A DNA stretch of 60,000 nt from Polytrichum commune (GCA_950295325.1 OX485807.1:3786501-3846500); one strand, 5' to 3'. Counted from the stretch's first letter, positions 14,229 to 26,599 are shown. Translations and numbers: made by a program. Notes: generated by a model not told the origin, from the sequence alone.

Positions 14229-14744
14229 GAGTCCAACATAAATTTGTTGGAACTAGATACTTTCAACAATCTTAGTTATTGATTAATGTATCAAAGGTTG
14301 AAGCAAGAAAAACCTTAAGGTATAGAGTAAACAAACATGTTTTCATTAACTTAAGAAGTTTTGCATTCCATAATCTAAGAAGTTTTGCATAAGTGTACTA
14401 CATGTGAGATATCGGGTGATTTTCACAGGTTTGGAAATTGATATCATATTGTCTGACCCAAAAAAATCATAATTTATTTTCAATTTTTAAATTACTATAA
14501 ATATTTAAGGAAAGATTCTCTCCCAACCCATATTCATAGCGTAGGTTGACCAATTTCCAATAAATATAAGACAAAGAACTTGAGTACAATTAGTGCCCCA
14601 TTTAAGGAACCCAAATCCATGTCCTTTTAACTTACTTTTTCTCACACCAAATGAGACAGCTACATATGTGATTCCTTTGTGATTTTTTCCATCACGGTAG
14701 AAAATGACATTGCCTACATGTGTGGAAATTCACGACTTTAGGGG

Positions 14745-14935
14745 ATTCTATGTATTAAGATTGGGAAGAGTGTTGGAAATGGATCTCTCTACTCTACGTA
14801 TTAGAATTAGGGAGGGTATCAAAAAAGGGGTCTCTCTACTCTATGTATTAAGATTGGGGAGGATATTGGAAATGGGTGTGTCTACTTTGTATTAAGATTG
14901 GATGGGTTAATTGGCTTATCTACTCTATGTAGGGT
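14745..14935. repeat. ~60-bp tandem repeat, about three diverged copies
   Basis: Units share CTCTATGTATTAAGATTGGG and GGAAATGG...TCTCTACT. They produce a repeated peptide YVLRLGR in one frame, but that is a by-product of the repeat. Confidence 0.75.
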
Positions 14936-14999
14936 AAGATTTTTTCTTGACAATAGATACCAAAAAGGCATGTGTTACGATGAGACTGAACTATATGCT

Positions 15000-16440
15000 A
15001 GATAGATAGATAGATAGAGGCAATGGCTACTAGGTTGTATTTTAGAGAAATAGACACCAATATAGGTTCACAAGTGAACACATCTCATGGAAGAGCATAC
15101 ACAAAGAGTGGTGTCGGGCTTTTAAAAACCGGCTTTCTAGCTTGTCCTATTAGGATGGGTAGGCCAAGCTAGCTTTACTTAGACCGATCCAAGATATAGG
15201 ACAATGGATCTCATGCGCATACCTTATTTTAGATCCTAAAATTACCTCAAAAATTTTGAGGTGGAAAGAGGAGGTCCCAAAAGTTTCACCCAACTTTCAA
15301 AATAGGCTCCAATATTGACAAGCTAATGAACTTTTAATAGATAGTTTTCTCAAAGGAGGATCAAACGCATGGTTTCGTGCCTCTTTGATGGACTTTACAA
15401 ATAACTCTATCTCATGTGTTTCTGAACATCCACAAGTGGCACTATGAAAACAATGTGAAACAATTCAATTGTTTTCTTAGAAAGTAGCAAAATGTGATGA
15501 AGGGTTCAATGGTTACAAAATTGTGACCATGTGATGTGTTATGTTTGTAATGGATTGTATGGGGGACATTTATAAACCATTAGGCTGCTACATAATAATA
15601 GCATGAACAACATGAATGTGGGGTGTTGTCGATTGGTGTCTTGAAAGCTTTGTTGCTAGAGCCATGACTTGCACTAGTAGTGGGGAATCGGGATAGAGTC
15701 ACAAGGGATGTTAAATTGCATGTGAATGAAAGTGTGTGTTGTGACAAGGTTGTGAATGAGATACATGTGACATTTTGTGCTTTGAAGTGCACTCTTCTTC
15801 TTTTTTTGTTTTGTTTTTGTTTTTGGTCAATTAACCCGATAAGGATGTTGTGTGGGAGCTCATGGTCATTGCCGTTGAGGTTGTAACTTTTGGTAGCTCA
15901 TAAATGTGTGATTTTGACCACTCAATTATGAGTTTGTATTTGGATTTTATTAATCAATTATTTAATTTTATGGTCTCCCTCCTAAATTTGACTTTGAGGT
16001 AAATGGGTTTCATACCTATGTGATGTATTATATCTTCTCATATAGAATAATTATGTTACATGTGACATCATGGGGGGGGGGGCACTAGTATGTGTCCAGA
16101 AAAAACAATGTTTATAACAATAGTTTGAAAACAATTGCCTCGGTGAATTGACATGTCCAATATAGACACGGCATTAGTGGCAAATATGGTCCCTAAAAAT
16201 AGGTCCCAAACAACTACTTTGTGAAGTTGACATGCCTAATATAAACCATTTATATAACGGTTGCGCCGCTTCTACGAGCACACTAATAAGTTGTCTTTGT
16301 AAATAGTTTGCCTCTCTTCACCCATGCAAATTGCCTTGGGTCAAAACCAAATCACACAAACTTATGACTTTGTTTGGTCATCTGCATAGCAACCACAATA
16401 GAAATATAATTACTATATTTTGGAATGATGATAAACTAGT
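15000..16440. other. Intergenic DNA; short GATA run at the left
   Basis: A (GATA)4-like run lies at about 15000-15018. The rest shows no gene or defined repeat; a G10-type homopolymer sits near 16072. Confidence 0.4.
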
Positions 16441-17290
16441 GTGGGGGAACTTAATTGCACATGATGGCATTGACGACCTAAAGTCAAATATGACTTAAGC
16501 CCTCCATGATGAACTATGAAGTGCTCAACCATTAAAGTTCCACCCATGGTTTTTAGGCATAATATTCTATACATTTACATTTCATATTTGAGAATGATGA
16601 AATCACATTTTAGATTACATCTTCAATTTGACTTGGAACCCCAACACTCTTAAGCAGTCATTTTACCCCCAAATTCTTTCATTCGTATTCATGTAGGGTA
16701 ATATCATGAAACATCATAATTTATTTCTATTGAAGGCTTTGTGATGCTCCACCCAACCATTGATGACAATATATGATTTAGGTGGTGGAAACAAAAACCA
16801 AATCACATTAATATATTTGTTTGCAATTTATGATTTGAACCTTATGGCAGGACACTGGTGTCCTACATAACCGGAGCCAAAAAAATGCATTAATTATTAT
16901 TTTTAGGGTAGGGGGTATCTCCTATAGAGAGAGGGGGAATGTGTTGGCACCCACATCATTTGCAATGGCGTCAAAGAAGACCGAGGAATAGTGTAGTCAA
17001 GAGCTAAATGATAGCATGTGGTTGCCAGTGATAAGCTCAACACCGCTTTGATCGCCTTCAACCAATCAATTTTGACATCGACACATGCTTTATGCGAGAG
17101 CCGGTGCATTTATGGGACACTGGATTCCCGCTATAAGGTTCATTTGTACTTTCAATCATGTATTAATTTAAATATGGACATTAAGACCATCTATAAGTTG
17201 TTTATTTGGATATTGACATGTATGAATGGGAGGAGGGGCAGTGAAATTTGTCCTACATGTTCACTTTGAATAATCATTCTCAAAATAATA
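16440..17290. repeat. Dispersed repeat family D1, copy 2
   Basis: Carries the same blocks as 6240-6960 in permuted order: GATGAACTATGAAG, CTCAACCATTAAAG, then GATGCTCCACCCAACC, then TTGTTTATTTGGATATTGAC and TTCACTTTGAATAATCAT. An inverted fragment of the same family lies at about 17765-17880. Confidence 0.5.
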
Positions 17291-17879
17291 ATAAAATAAC
17301 ATGTTTCATGATATTTTCCTTTATGAACACAAATGAAAGAATTTAGTGGTTGAAAAATATTTAAAATGTCGTCGGGGTTCCATGTGAAATAAAAGATGTA
17401 TTTATAAAATCGTAATTCAATCCAAATGTTTGCTTTGAAGTGAACATACCAAAAAAAAGTTGCCTTACAAGATGAACTTCAAAACTACATCCATGTGGTT
17501 GGAACTAGCAACATCATCATTGTTTTTCATCAAATATTTTTAGGGGCCATTTGATTGCAAATTAAAAGATATCATTCAATATGGCCCTTTGAGTGGATTC
17601 AAAGTTGGGTAATATTTCTTGCCTTGCAAACTCTTGATATTTGTTGTCCAAACCCATGTGTAGACAAGCAATTAATCTCCTATTGACTTAATCTCTCCTC
17701 TTTCTATCCCTACACCTCCACCAATTCCACCACAACTACTATAAATGTGACAAATATATGCCGTTCAACCCTAGTGTAAACCTTTAAATTTTGAAATGTA
17801 CATGCCCAGAAATTGTGGTTGAGCACTTGAGGTTCATCACAAAGGGCATAAGCTATCTCCAACTTTAGGTCATAGTGGA

Positions 17880-18110
17880 ATTATCAAAGTAAGGATTCTC
17901 ATGCTCATTAAATGGTCATATACATACCTGCATTATGTTGATCATTGAGTCTAGAACGGTTATAATATTCTGAGCACAGAATCCAATCTCTTTCAAACAC
18001 ATGTATTTTTGGCATCTGTCCTTAGACATCACCTAACCACATACCACTCAAATACAGGTGTCCGATTGAGATAAGTAACCGATTTAGGCACATCTATCTT
18101 AGGTGGCATG
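17880..18110. repeat. Dispersed repeat family D3, copy 2
   Basis: Shares CCAATCTCTTTCAAACACAT, ACCACTCAAATA and AGGCACATCTA with 52250-52700, in the same order and orientation. Diverged, with no defined ends. Confidence 0.5.
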
Positions 18111-18243
18111 GCATTGGCCCCTTTGGGTCCCTAAAAGAAAAAGGATTTTCGCTTATAACTTACTGTTGTATCACAACTCCAATAATAAAACATTACATGG
18201 CGATCTTTGCGATTCGCAATTGCTAACCAGATGCAATGACTGC

Positions 18244-18270
18244 CAACCCAACCCAACCCAACCCAACCCA
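18244..18270. repeat. (CCAAC)n microsatellite
   Basis: Five to six CCAAC units, downstream of the DPM3 stop codon. Confidence 0.9.
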
Positions 18271-18914
18271 ACAGTCGAAAACGTCTGGAGTTAAAAATGC
18301 TCGCATTAGGGCCACAAATCTTAATGTTTTTACCAGTTGCAAAATATGTCATCCAGTTGATGCAAACTCTGGATATATGTATCAATGTGGAAGCAATGGC
18401 ATAAATTAAAGGAGATGTTTCCCTTGATTGGTTGCACACTCAGGAACAACTACGCACTGGGGCGAAGCATTTACATTAATTTGGATCAAAATCTGTCAGT
18501 ACTCTTACACACTTTTTGTTCAAAAGAACAAGACATCCTTTTGAAGCACCTTCATTTCCTAGTTGAAGTTCTCTTTCCCTCGACCAAAAGCCTAAAATAT
18601 TTCACTAACAAACTGCAAGAAAGCTGGACCAATGCTAATTGAGAATCTTGATCCATTACCTCCATAATTTGTGCTTCTATCATCCTCTAAGTATTAGACA
18701 AGGTACAAGATCAATTTTGTGATACATGGTACAACCAGGACCAGAGAAGGAAGGCTCACAAAAGCCATGGGTTCCTCACAACTAGAATGCCTAAATGGCT
18801 CATTTCCTCTGATCCAAATGCAATGCAATCTTGCATTCCCAGAAATACAAGACTGAACATCCTGTTAGAGAATTCCAAGGACAACAAATAAACATTGGAC
18901 TCACCATCCAGCAC

Positions 18915-20771
18915 TCAATTTGAGGGTTCAGTGAGATCAACGCCATGCTCTTTCAAAAATGTCTTAGCTTCTGAAATGTCCTGCAATTTTAACATTCATA
19001 AGTTTCAATTAGAAAAGATAAACAACACAATTGCATAGCACCCTCTGACTTCCCAAGGGACTGGCAGCACTATAACCCACACATGTCAACATGTCAACTC
19101 TCACGCACAATAGAGATAGATTATCCACATTCTTCTCCATACCATAGTTTATGTTCCTCAGCAAGCACAAGCTTTTCCCCCGGAAAAGTAAACATAATTT
19201 CTCTCTCCATGATGGATATGCTATATGTGCGTAAGAACGTATAGAGAAATAGAAACCACGCACCTGCTGTAATAGGACGGCCTCCTCAGGGCACACCCTG
19301 AACACCAGCATGCCGTAGCCCAACATACCAAGTCCGTAGCATCCTAAAGATGCGATCGCATACATAGGTAGCTGTAATAGCCCACCAAAAGTCAGGTCAT
19401 CTCTCTGAGTAGATAGAGGTCAAAGTGAGACCAAAAAAATTAAAATAAATCCATTTACCCTTTGCAAATCCAACTTTTCAGGTCCAGGAGAATTGCAGTG
19501 ACTGATGACTTCGATACTCCCAAACCAATGAGTTATGTTGGAAGTAAACAGTCGCACATATGTAAGCGGTTTCCTTCCTGATCTGCTAATGCTGCGAATC
19601 CAACAAATTTGACAAATATATGGGAAATGAAAACGTGCCAATCAAATTTCGAAGTAGCTGACAAGTCAAACCCTAAACCCTAGCATCATCGACCAAATGA
19701 AACAAATCCTATTATGTAAATCCAGAAATGCAAGGACTTTTTCGTTTGCTAATTCCACGATTACGATCCTAAAGTGCACCATATTTGAAAGAGAAACATG
19801 TCCGCCGATCAGACATCAGTTTTCAAAGAACCTGACAAGGAAAACTCTAAACCCTAACATCATCGAAGAAATGAACCCGTCATATTACACAGCCAGAAAA
19901 TGGATACATCTTCCTTCCTGGAATGCCAAATATGCAAATACGATTCTTTCGGGGGCCCGTTACACGTACTCCGCCTTATCCATGAATGACGAAGAAGGTG
20001 AAATGAAAAACCCTAACAGCATCAAATGCGTCATACTTTAACAGCCACAACTGCAACGAGGTTACTTCCTCATTTGCCCTACGACATTATTTTTGTTAAG
20101 AAACTACCTTTGATCATGTCATCATATGCGAAGATGGTGATATCTAAACCCTAAGAGCCTCAAATACATCACACATTAACAGCCACATCCGCGACGAGGT
20201 GACGTCCTCATTTGCCCATTCTGCGACTACGACATCCATAGTGACCAGAAGATGCCAATCGATCATATCATCGAATGTGAAGAGGTGTTAAACTGCCAAA
20301 ATCTGAGAGCCTCAAAACGCGTCATATTTTAACAACCGTATCTGCGACGAGGTTACATCCTCATTTGCCGATTCTGCAACTACGACATTAATTGTGAACA
20401 ATTACGTCCTTCGATCATATCTTCAAACGCGAAGAAGTTGATAACCAAACCCTAATAGCATCAAATACATCGCACAATACCAGCCACATCTGCGACAAGG
20501 TTATTTGCTCATTTGCCGATTATGAGGCTACAACATTTAATGTAACCAGAGAATGTCCTTCGACCATGCCATCGAATGCGAAGAAGAAGGCGAAATGCGC
20601 AACCCTAATCACTGATGACATGTCAAAAGGAGGTTGATAAGGAAGAGGGAGACTTACAAATGGGACGATGAGATTGAGGGAAGGAGGGAGGTCTCGGGAG
20701 GTGAAGAGGAGAGACACCCAGATGGCGACCGCAGCGGCAAGAAGACTTCCGATCTTCCACACCTGCTTCAT
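18915..20771 (-). CDS. DPM3: Dolichol-phosphate mannose synthase subunit 3, complete, three exons
   Basis: Small ER membrane subunit that tethers and stabilises the catalytic subunit DPM1, which makes Dol-P-Man for N-glycans, GPI anchors and O-mannosylation. Exons on the minus strand: 20771-20658, 19371-19264, 18980-18915, all GT/AG and phase 0, giving 95 residues, close to the roughly 90 of known plant DPM3. Exon 1 starts MKQVWKIGSLLAAAVAIWVS, the first membrane segment. Exon 2 is LPMYAIASLGCYGLGMLGYG then FRVCPEEAVLLQQ: the second membrane segment and the conserved CPxEAxxLQ turn. Exon 3 is DISEAKTFLKEHGVDL then TEPSN and stop, the soluble tail that contacts DPM1. No damage seen. The upstream distance to a Harbinger end is only 142 bp, so its promoter is short or lies inside transposon DNA. 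Confidence 0.95.
19675..20620. repeat. ~147-bp tandem array in DPM3 intron 1
   Basis: About six diverged units fill most of the 1,286-bp first intron. Recurring phrases are AACCCTAA...GCATCAAATACATC, CAGCCACATCTGCGACGAGG and TCATTTGCCGATTCTGC, then ATCATATCATCGAATGCGAA. The phrase GC(A/C)TCAAA recurs near 20019, 20157, 20310 and 20457, giving spacings of 138, 153 and 147 bp. The array stops short of both splice sites. Confidence 0.9.
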
Positions 20772-21510
20772 GGTGATGGAGCAATCGACCGATCGCTCGC
20801 TCGCTTTGGTCGATGTTCGATTGCAACAGATTGCGAGTGCCTGCACTCAGACCGGCGTCTTTGCGACAGCGTGGTTTCGAATTTGAGTCCACTATGCATG
20901 AAACAAATTCTAAGGGCCACTTCACACACAAGGCTGAAGGCCCCTGACCATGGCAAAGTAAGAGCTCTCATTGGTCGAAAAGGCGGAGACCGTCCAAGTT
21001 CACTTCACACTATGAGGTCCTCGTCCCTAACTCCCAAACGGAGTTGGGACACCGCCGCCCTGCCAGGCAGGCGGGGCAGGGTTTATTTCTTGCTGCTTGC
21101 CCGGGTTTATTGTCTCTGTCCCTAAAGGGGAGACGTTTTCAGGAGTTACGTTGCTGAACAGTGAAACTATGGCGTAAAAGTAAAAAGAAAAACAATAAAC
21201 TAACTAAAACTGTAGTAATTTTTTTGACTAGAACTGTAGAACTAGAACTAGTAAAAACTCTGACTAGAACTGTAGAGCCGCCTCCTAAGAGCTTCAATGC
21301 AAATCTCGTTCTTCATCTTCTTCCCTATTCTTCTTCGAGCTCCTCATTCTTACCTGAGAGCTCTCTCTGGCTTTGTTTTCCTCTGCTTGTTGTTACCTTG
21401 TGTGTTATCGTTTTTTTGAAGGTATCATGACGAAACGAGCTGAGCGCCCCACTGTATTATTAGAAGATATAGATAATGCTATTCGGGATGTGGTTTTTTA
21501 GTGTTTTGTA

Positions 21511-22814
21511 ATGTCTTGTTATGGGACCACTATGTCACCATCGAAATCTCCAACTCACTGGTTTTTCCACGCAGATGTTACGGACACAGTTGGTACAACG
21601 ACTATAACCGTAACTGTGAAAAGAAATTTGGTGAAAACGCACGTGGATAAACTAAAGAGGGGGAAGTTTTTGCGGTTGGAGAATTTTAGTGTGAGAGGCC
21701 GGTCAAATTATGACAAGGGAGATTCAGACTGGACAATAGATATATCTACTGCCACAAAGGTCTCTGAGATTCCGCCATTTAATCCTCCAATTAATTTTTT
21801 CTTCCACGTATCAGATACAATCTGTTCCTTTGAATGGCGAATGTTCCAACCATTTGCCACTTCCCTCGGGGGGGGCAGTGTGTTAAAAAGTTAAGGATAT
21901 AGGTGCGAACAACCACTATTTTATAGGGGGGTATTACTTTCAATTCTCTTCTTTTTTTCACATGCTATCATTATGTAAATTTCTACTTTGGGTTAACAGA
22001 AAAATGGCTTGCATTACTTATAATTCCAAATTACCTATTATTCCATACCCTATAGTACTTTAAAGATGTCCAGTGCCATTTTTGATACCCTATATTACTC
22101 TTAAGCCCAATTATAATTTTTTGCTCCCATGTTTTTAAAATACCCTATCATTTGTTCGCACGTATATTGCTACTCCAACCAATGACTACCCCCCCCCCCG
22201 AGCCACTTCCACATTTATTGTTACTGTCATTGGCGTGAGAAGAGAAGTCGATAAAAATTTTGAGCTCCTAGTTGTTGATGGACATGATGCTGAAGACATT
22301 CAAGTTGTAAGTACTTTCAGTACCTTATTTTGATTATTGTCATTTTAAAAATCACCTTCATCTTTTCTAATTCCAGTTTACATATGTAAATGAGTTTTTT
22401 TACCAGCTTTTCAAAGTGATTTTCATTCACTTGCGCAACAATTCCGCAAAGGTGAACCTGTCCATATCATCATAAAAAACGTAGCATGTTCCAACAAAAG
22501 AGATGTTCGGCTTCTTACAATTGGGTCATCTATTCTAGCACTAGTTCATTCTAACACATTGAAATCCAAACTTACCGCTGTTTTCAATACACACATCAAA
22601 AATCAGGGCCAAGTTGTTGCTCGGAAGGTAATGACACTATTTTATTTGATTGGTGTTCTTCTTTCATTCGTTTATATAAATTATGTGCAAATATAAACGT
22701 GCATTTTTTGTTGGATTATTGCAGATTACAGGGTGTATGACTGTAGTCAACCCATCCGCATTACCATACAAGTGGGTGTGTGGTAATTGTAAGCTCGGAG
22801 ATATCTATCGTTAA
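21511..22814 (+). pseudogene. OB-fold / RPA70-like single-stranded DNA-binding protein gene, interrupted by a MITE
   Basis: Open blocks with plausible introns: 21511-21864, 22211-22306, about 22380-22627 and 22725-22814, ending in TAA. The first block has VKRNLVKTHVDKLKRGKFLR, LENFSVRGR, DWTIDISTATKVSEIPP and INFFFHVSDTI, the strand pattern of an RPA1-type OB fold. The second continues in frame across the MITE target site as STFIVTVIGVRREVDKNFEL. The third has FRKGEPVHIIIKNV and DVRLLTIGSSIL; the last has YKWVCGNC, a possible zinc ligand pair. A T7 run near 22395 breaks the frame at the start of the third block; one extra T would restore it. A possible further start lies at 21427. Family assignment is by pattern only; an RPA relative of transposon origin is possible. 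Confidence 0.5.
21865..22202. mobile_element. 338-bp hAT-type MITE inside the RPA-like gene
   Basis: Ends are inverted, CTCGGGGGGGGCAGTG at the left and CTACCCCCCCCCCGAG at the right. The flanking 8-bp duplication CCACTTCC (21857-21864 and 22203-22210) is perfect. Removing the element and one repeat rejoins the host reading frame without a stop. Confidence 0.85.
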
Positions 22815-23229
22815 CAATCCAGTAATTACTAACCGACCACATTGCAACAATTAAAGCACTAGGATCCCTAGTTGCAAAAGGTGAGTTTCATTTGAGTCCT
22901 TTAGGTGAACTTATTGGATTCAATGAATCCAATGATAATCTTGGTGTGATCATAGCATCTTATTCTGTTTCATATAGTTTACAAAAATTTGCCTTGATAC
23001 ATATGTCATAGTGTGTTCTAGTGTGTTATATTGGTTGTGTGTTATAGTATATTATACTATATAGCAAGTTCAAAATTGATTTAAACTTTAACTTTTACAT
23101 ATGTGTATTGACTTTGGCATTTTGCCCAAAAGCGACAACATCTACGATTGTAAAAACAACAACATATCATCGTATTTATACCATCATATTTATACCATCG
23201 TATTCATATCATCGTATTCAATATTTTAT

Positions 23230-23465
23230 TTTGGCATTCTTTAGTTACTCATTGCATTTTCATGTTCAATTATTATTCGATGTATTTTCACGTTACCTAA
23301 TTATTCAGTGCATTTTACATTGTCCTTATTATCATTGCATTTTTATTGTGCCTACTCATTTACTGCATTTTCACATCCATCCGTTTTTTATTCACTGCAT
23401 TTTCATTTTTCTTGCTTACTACATTTTCACTTTTCCTATTTCCTCATTGCATTTTCACATTCATT
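23230..23465. repeat. Diverged minisatellite, unit about 35-45 bp
   Basis: Recurring (A/T)TTCA(C/T)TGCATTTTCA blocks, six or so, T-rich, non-coding. Confidence 0.65.
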
Positions 23466-23663
23466 AGCTGACCACAAATACTAAGGCAGAGACAATGCGA
23501 CTAGCCGCTTGTTTCTTGTTGCCTATAGGGTTTATTTCTTGCGGCGGGGCTTGGTCGGGGTCGCTGCAGGGCCGCTAGACCTCAATGGCCGATGAAGTCC
23601 AGAACGCCCCATCCACTTGTTGAGAAAATGGATGGGGGTATTAAAACGTTTTATTGCCAAACA

Positions 23664-24373
23664 AACGTTTCAAACCTTGGACAACTAACCAACTAATTCA
23701 ACTATTAGTTAACTAGTTGCATTTCGTAACTATAGTTGTTCGTGATTTGACCTTCCAAAAAATGTAGTTAATAATAGTTGTTTTGATTTTGGTCTGCCAA
23801 AAAATATATTTAAATATAGTTATATCTAGTTAACTAAAGTTGGGCGCAACCTGCAATGTAGTACCATGACAAATCATAACATCTATATCTTTTCCTTTCT
23901 CTTTAATTCAAAATTTTAAATTTGGGACTTGATTCCAATTGTGATTCACACTCAATCAACACCCAATGAGCATGACTTCGTTATATTTAAGTAACTTAGA
24001 GTATAATGGGTTCGATTGCTGCAATGAACAATGGGTTCTATTCCTTCTTGGGATGGGCTGGCATGGGTGACAAGCATTGATTCTAACATAAGGTCTCTTA
24101 TGGAAGTTATGTAATATATTTTAACTAAAAAATGAAAAAAATTGTTGGTTGACTCCTTACATATTTTGGAACTCTCAAGTTGTAGTTGGTTGAATTTTTT
24201 CTAGTTAACTATAGTTGTTTTTTAATCCGATCTTAAATTTTTCTAGTTAACTATAGCTGTTCTTCAAATTGGTTTGAAAATTTCCTAGTAAAAAATAGTT
24301 GTTCTCTAAAATGTCTTGAAAAAAATCTAATTAACTATAGTTATTTTGGCAGTTGTCCAAGGTTTGAAACGTT
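23664..24373. mobile_element. ~710-bp TIR element
   Basis: Ends AACGTTTCAAACCTTGGACA (left) and its exact reverse complement (right), 23 bp of perfect inversion including ACT. The interior is full of TAGTTAACTATAGTT-like short palindromes and is non-coding. It lies within the MULE, interrupting a segment repeated on both sides (AAGTGGATGG at about 23630 and 24410). Target duplication not certain. Confidence 0.75.
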
Positions 24374-25133
24374 TTAGTCCATAACGTGCCATCCATTTCT
24401 TGAGGAAGTGGATGGGGGGTTTAACCATCGGAAACAAAATTGAGCAAGCAAGGCTCCAGAGCGTCCCATCGACTTCCCCAACAAGTGGATGAAGGAATTA
24501 GGGTTTTAGTTGGTTTAGAGTACATTAGTTTCTTAGTATCTTCAAATTTTTGTGCATTGGTTGATGAGGTGGGTGTTTGTTGTTGATAAGAGGTCTAAGG
24601 TTTTTGTATTAGGGTTGTTGTGAAGGGCATAGGAGACACAAGTTTAGAGGTTTGTTGTGAAGGAGAAAGACGTTATAAGATTGTAGGATTGTTGGAGGGC
24701 AAAGAATTTCCAAGTTTGCATGTTTCTTGTGAAGGGCAAAAAAGATAACAAATTTGCTAGCTTGTTTAGGGTTTGTACAAGATTCATAACTTCAATTATG
24801 CCCCCCAAGCAGAAGAGGACCGAATATGAAAAAGAGAGGAGAAGGGAGGATGCCCCCGCGGAGAACGAGAAAAATGCCCGTGCTCGGGCATTCAAGTGGA
24901 TCGATCAAAGCCTTCCAAGTGACTTTGAGAAGGAAAAGAATAAGATTGTTCCTTCTCATCCTTTGCCGGCGATTGTCACTAAGAACATGTTAGCTCTAGC
25001 ACAACGTGACGGATTTTTGGACCCTCTAAAACACTTGAGGGTTTCCAATTTGGAAATCCCTGTCCATGTGCTTACTAATTTTGACCATCATTTTGTCAAA
25101 ACAATTACGGATGCTTTGGAGAAATATGAGGGG

Positions 25134-26082
25134 TGTGAGCCCTAAACCTCCACCCTTATGCGTCATAGTCCGGGTGAGGTTCTCAGACCCACATGAATTA
25201 TGGTTGCCTTTGGGGACTCATGTATCTTGGGTGTTGGATCAAACTGCTTAGTGGCCTTTATTAATGTCATTCCACACGTGCATGAACAATCCAGTTCACA
25301 CTCACACACACAATCTAAATTTCACTCTCAAGTGAGAGTGGCTAGTCTAATGGTGGTCTTCCTATATCTTCCTATACTGCCCTATTTTTTATGTCTTACT
25401 TCTTGTCTAGTCCTTAACCCCTTGCCACCTTGGTTCGGAACTGCCCCTGGTCCTTCCCCCTCCAGAACCTCCTGTCATCATTCTGAAGCCTTTGTCCCCA
25501 AATCAGGAGCCTCCCCTCATACACCCAAGCCTCAGAGCTTACGCCTGAATCCACATCCGAAGGCTAAGCCTCGGCGCTTCACACCTGAATCTACATTCGG
25601 AGGCCAAGCCTCAGAGCTTACGCCTGAATCCACATTCGGAGGCTAAGCCTCGGCGCTTACGCCTGAATCCACATCCGAAGGCTAAGCCTCGGCGCTTCAC
25701 ACCTGAACCTCTGTTCTTCGGGGAGAGAGCTCCAGACTGCCTTGCTCTGCTGCTATAATCCCCTCGTTCAAACCTGGGATCCGAAGCCTATCCACTAAAC
25801 CATGGTCCCCCCTCAAACTAACATTTGGGGGTCCTAATTCAAACACTAAAACCCTGACTCCTTCTCCTGAAGCTATCATTCTTAAAGCTACTTTAATCGC
25901 CCAATTGATCACGCTAATTCTCCAAAATAACACACACAGACACACAAGCCTAAGCTTAAAACACACCCCCACACCGCACGTCACTCTTTATATATTTTAG
26001 ATAAATAGAATAAAATAAAAATCAAATCCTAATAAACTTCTAAGAGTTTATCAACACATGTGGGCATCATTTTGGGCTCACA
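25134..26082. mobile_element. Solo LTR, 949 bp, family L, copy 1
   Basis: Ends TGTGAGCCC at the left and GGGCTCACA at the right, flanked by a perfect 5-bp duplication AGGGG (25129-25133, 26083-26087). No internal retrotransposon domain lies between, so it is a solo LTR. Left subterminal CCTCCACCCTTATGCGTC and GTCCGGGTGAGG recur at 45540 and 56062. Right subterminal CATCATTTTGGGCTCA recurs at about 49770. On the minus strand near 25812-25790 it carries TGGTTTAGTGGATAGG, similar to a Pol III box A, followed by GGTTTGAAC. Confidence 0.85.
25525..25715. repeat. ~40-bp minisatellite inside solo LTR copy 1
   Basis: About four and a half units of AAGCCTC(A/G)G(A/C)GCTT(A/C) followed by CGCCTGAATCCACATCCGAA and GGCT. 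Confidence 0.9.
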
Positions 26083-26599
26083 AGGGGTCTCTTTCACCAT
26101 CAACCGTTTCAACAACTTTTTTCGCCGCTCCATGAAATTTTCAAGGTGTCTTCATATCAAATTTTATATTCTTTTTCTTTTTCGTTTCTTGGTTTTTTTT
26201 TGTCTCTATTTCACTAGTGTTCATATAATGAACCATATTTGTGTCGATGTTGATATTTATATATAATTATGTTTTAAGATATATATTTGGTGTATTTAAT
26301 CCATATTGCAGAAGATACATGGATAGAGAAAGAAACAAAGTAGGGCGGAAGACCTTTGTTGCTTGTTGCTTGCAAATGAGTTTGATTATGCCACGCTCTT
26401 ATGGAATGAAGAAGAAGAATGGAAAAAAAAATGCATTGCAAACAAACAAGACCTTTGGAGGTTGCAGCACGCCATGCGATTTATCAAGGAAGAACCTAAA
26501 CAAGAGAATCCAACCTCGGTTGTTCCTGAATCCGGTCCATCTAGGGGAAAGGAAAAAATGAGAGGACGAGTGAAGGGATGAGGTAAGGGAAGAGAGTGG

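Larger units (their letters stand above)
21078..23542. other. Segment inserted in the MULE left arm, bounded by 16-bp direct repeats
   Basis: AGGGTTTATTTCTTGC occurs at 21078-21093 and 23527-23542. The left arm of the MULE is continuous with the right arm only if the DNA between is removed. The segment holds the RPA-like gene unit and a minisatellite. The mechanism of entry (transposon, filler repair or capture) is not evident. Confidence 0.55.
24798..26580 (+). pseudogene. Unrecognised gene-like ORF split by a solo LTR
   Basis: An open frame from ATG 24798 encodes a charged N-terminus (MPPKQKRTEYEKERRREDAP) and a longer acidic/basic body, about 111 codons, until the LTR inserted at 25134. 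Beyond the LTR a further open stretch at 26363-26581 encodes NEEEEWKKKCIANKQDLWRL and ends in a basic tail. Whether the two belong together is inferred from position and composition only. No known domain is recognised. It could be an accessory ORF of the enclosing MULE. Confidence 0.35.

Noticed and set aside
20634-21125. 163-codon plus-strand ORF
   Set aside because: Antisense to DPM3 exon 1 and running into the transposon ends; no domain.
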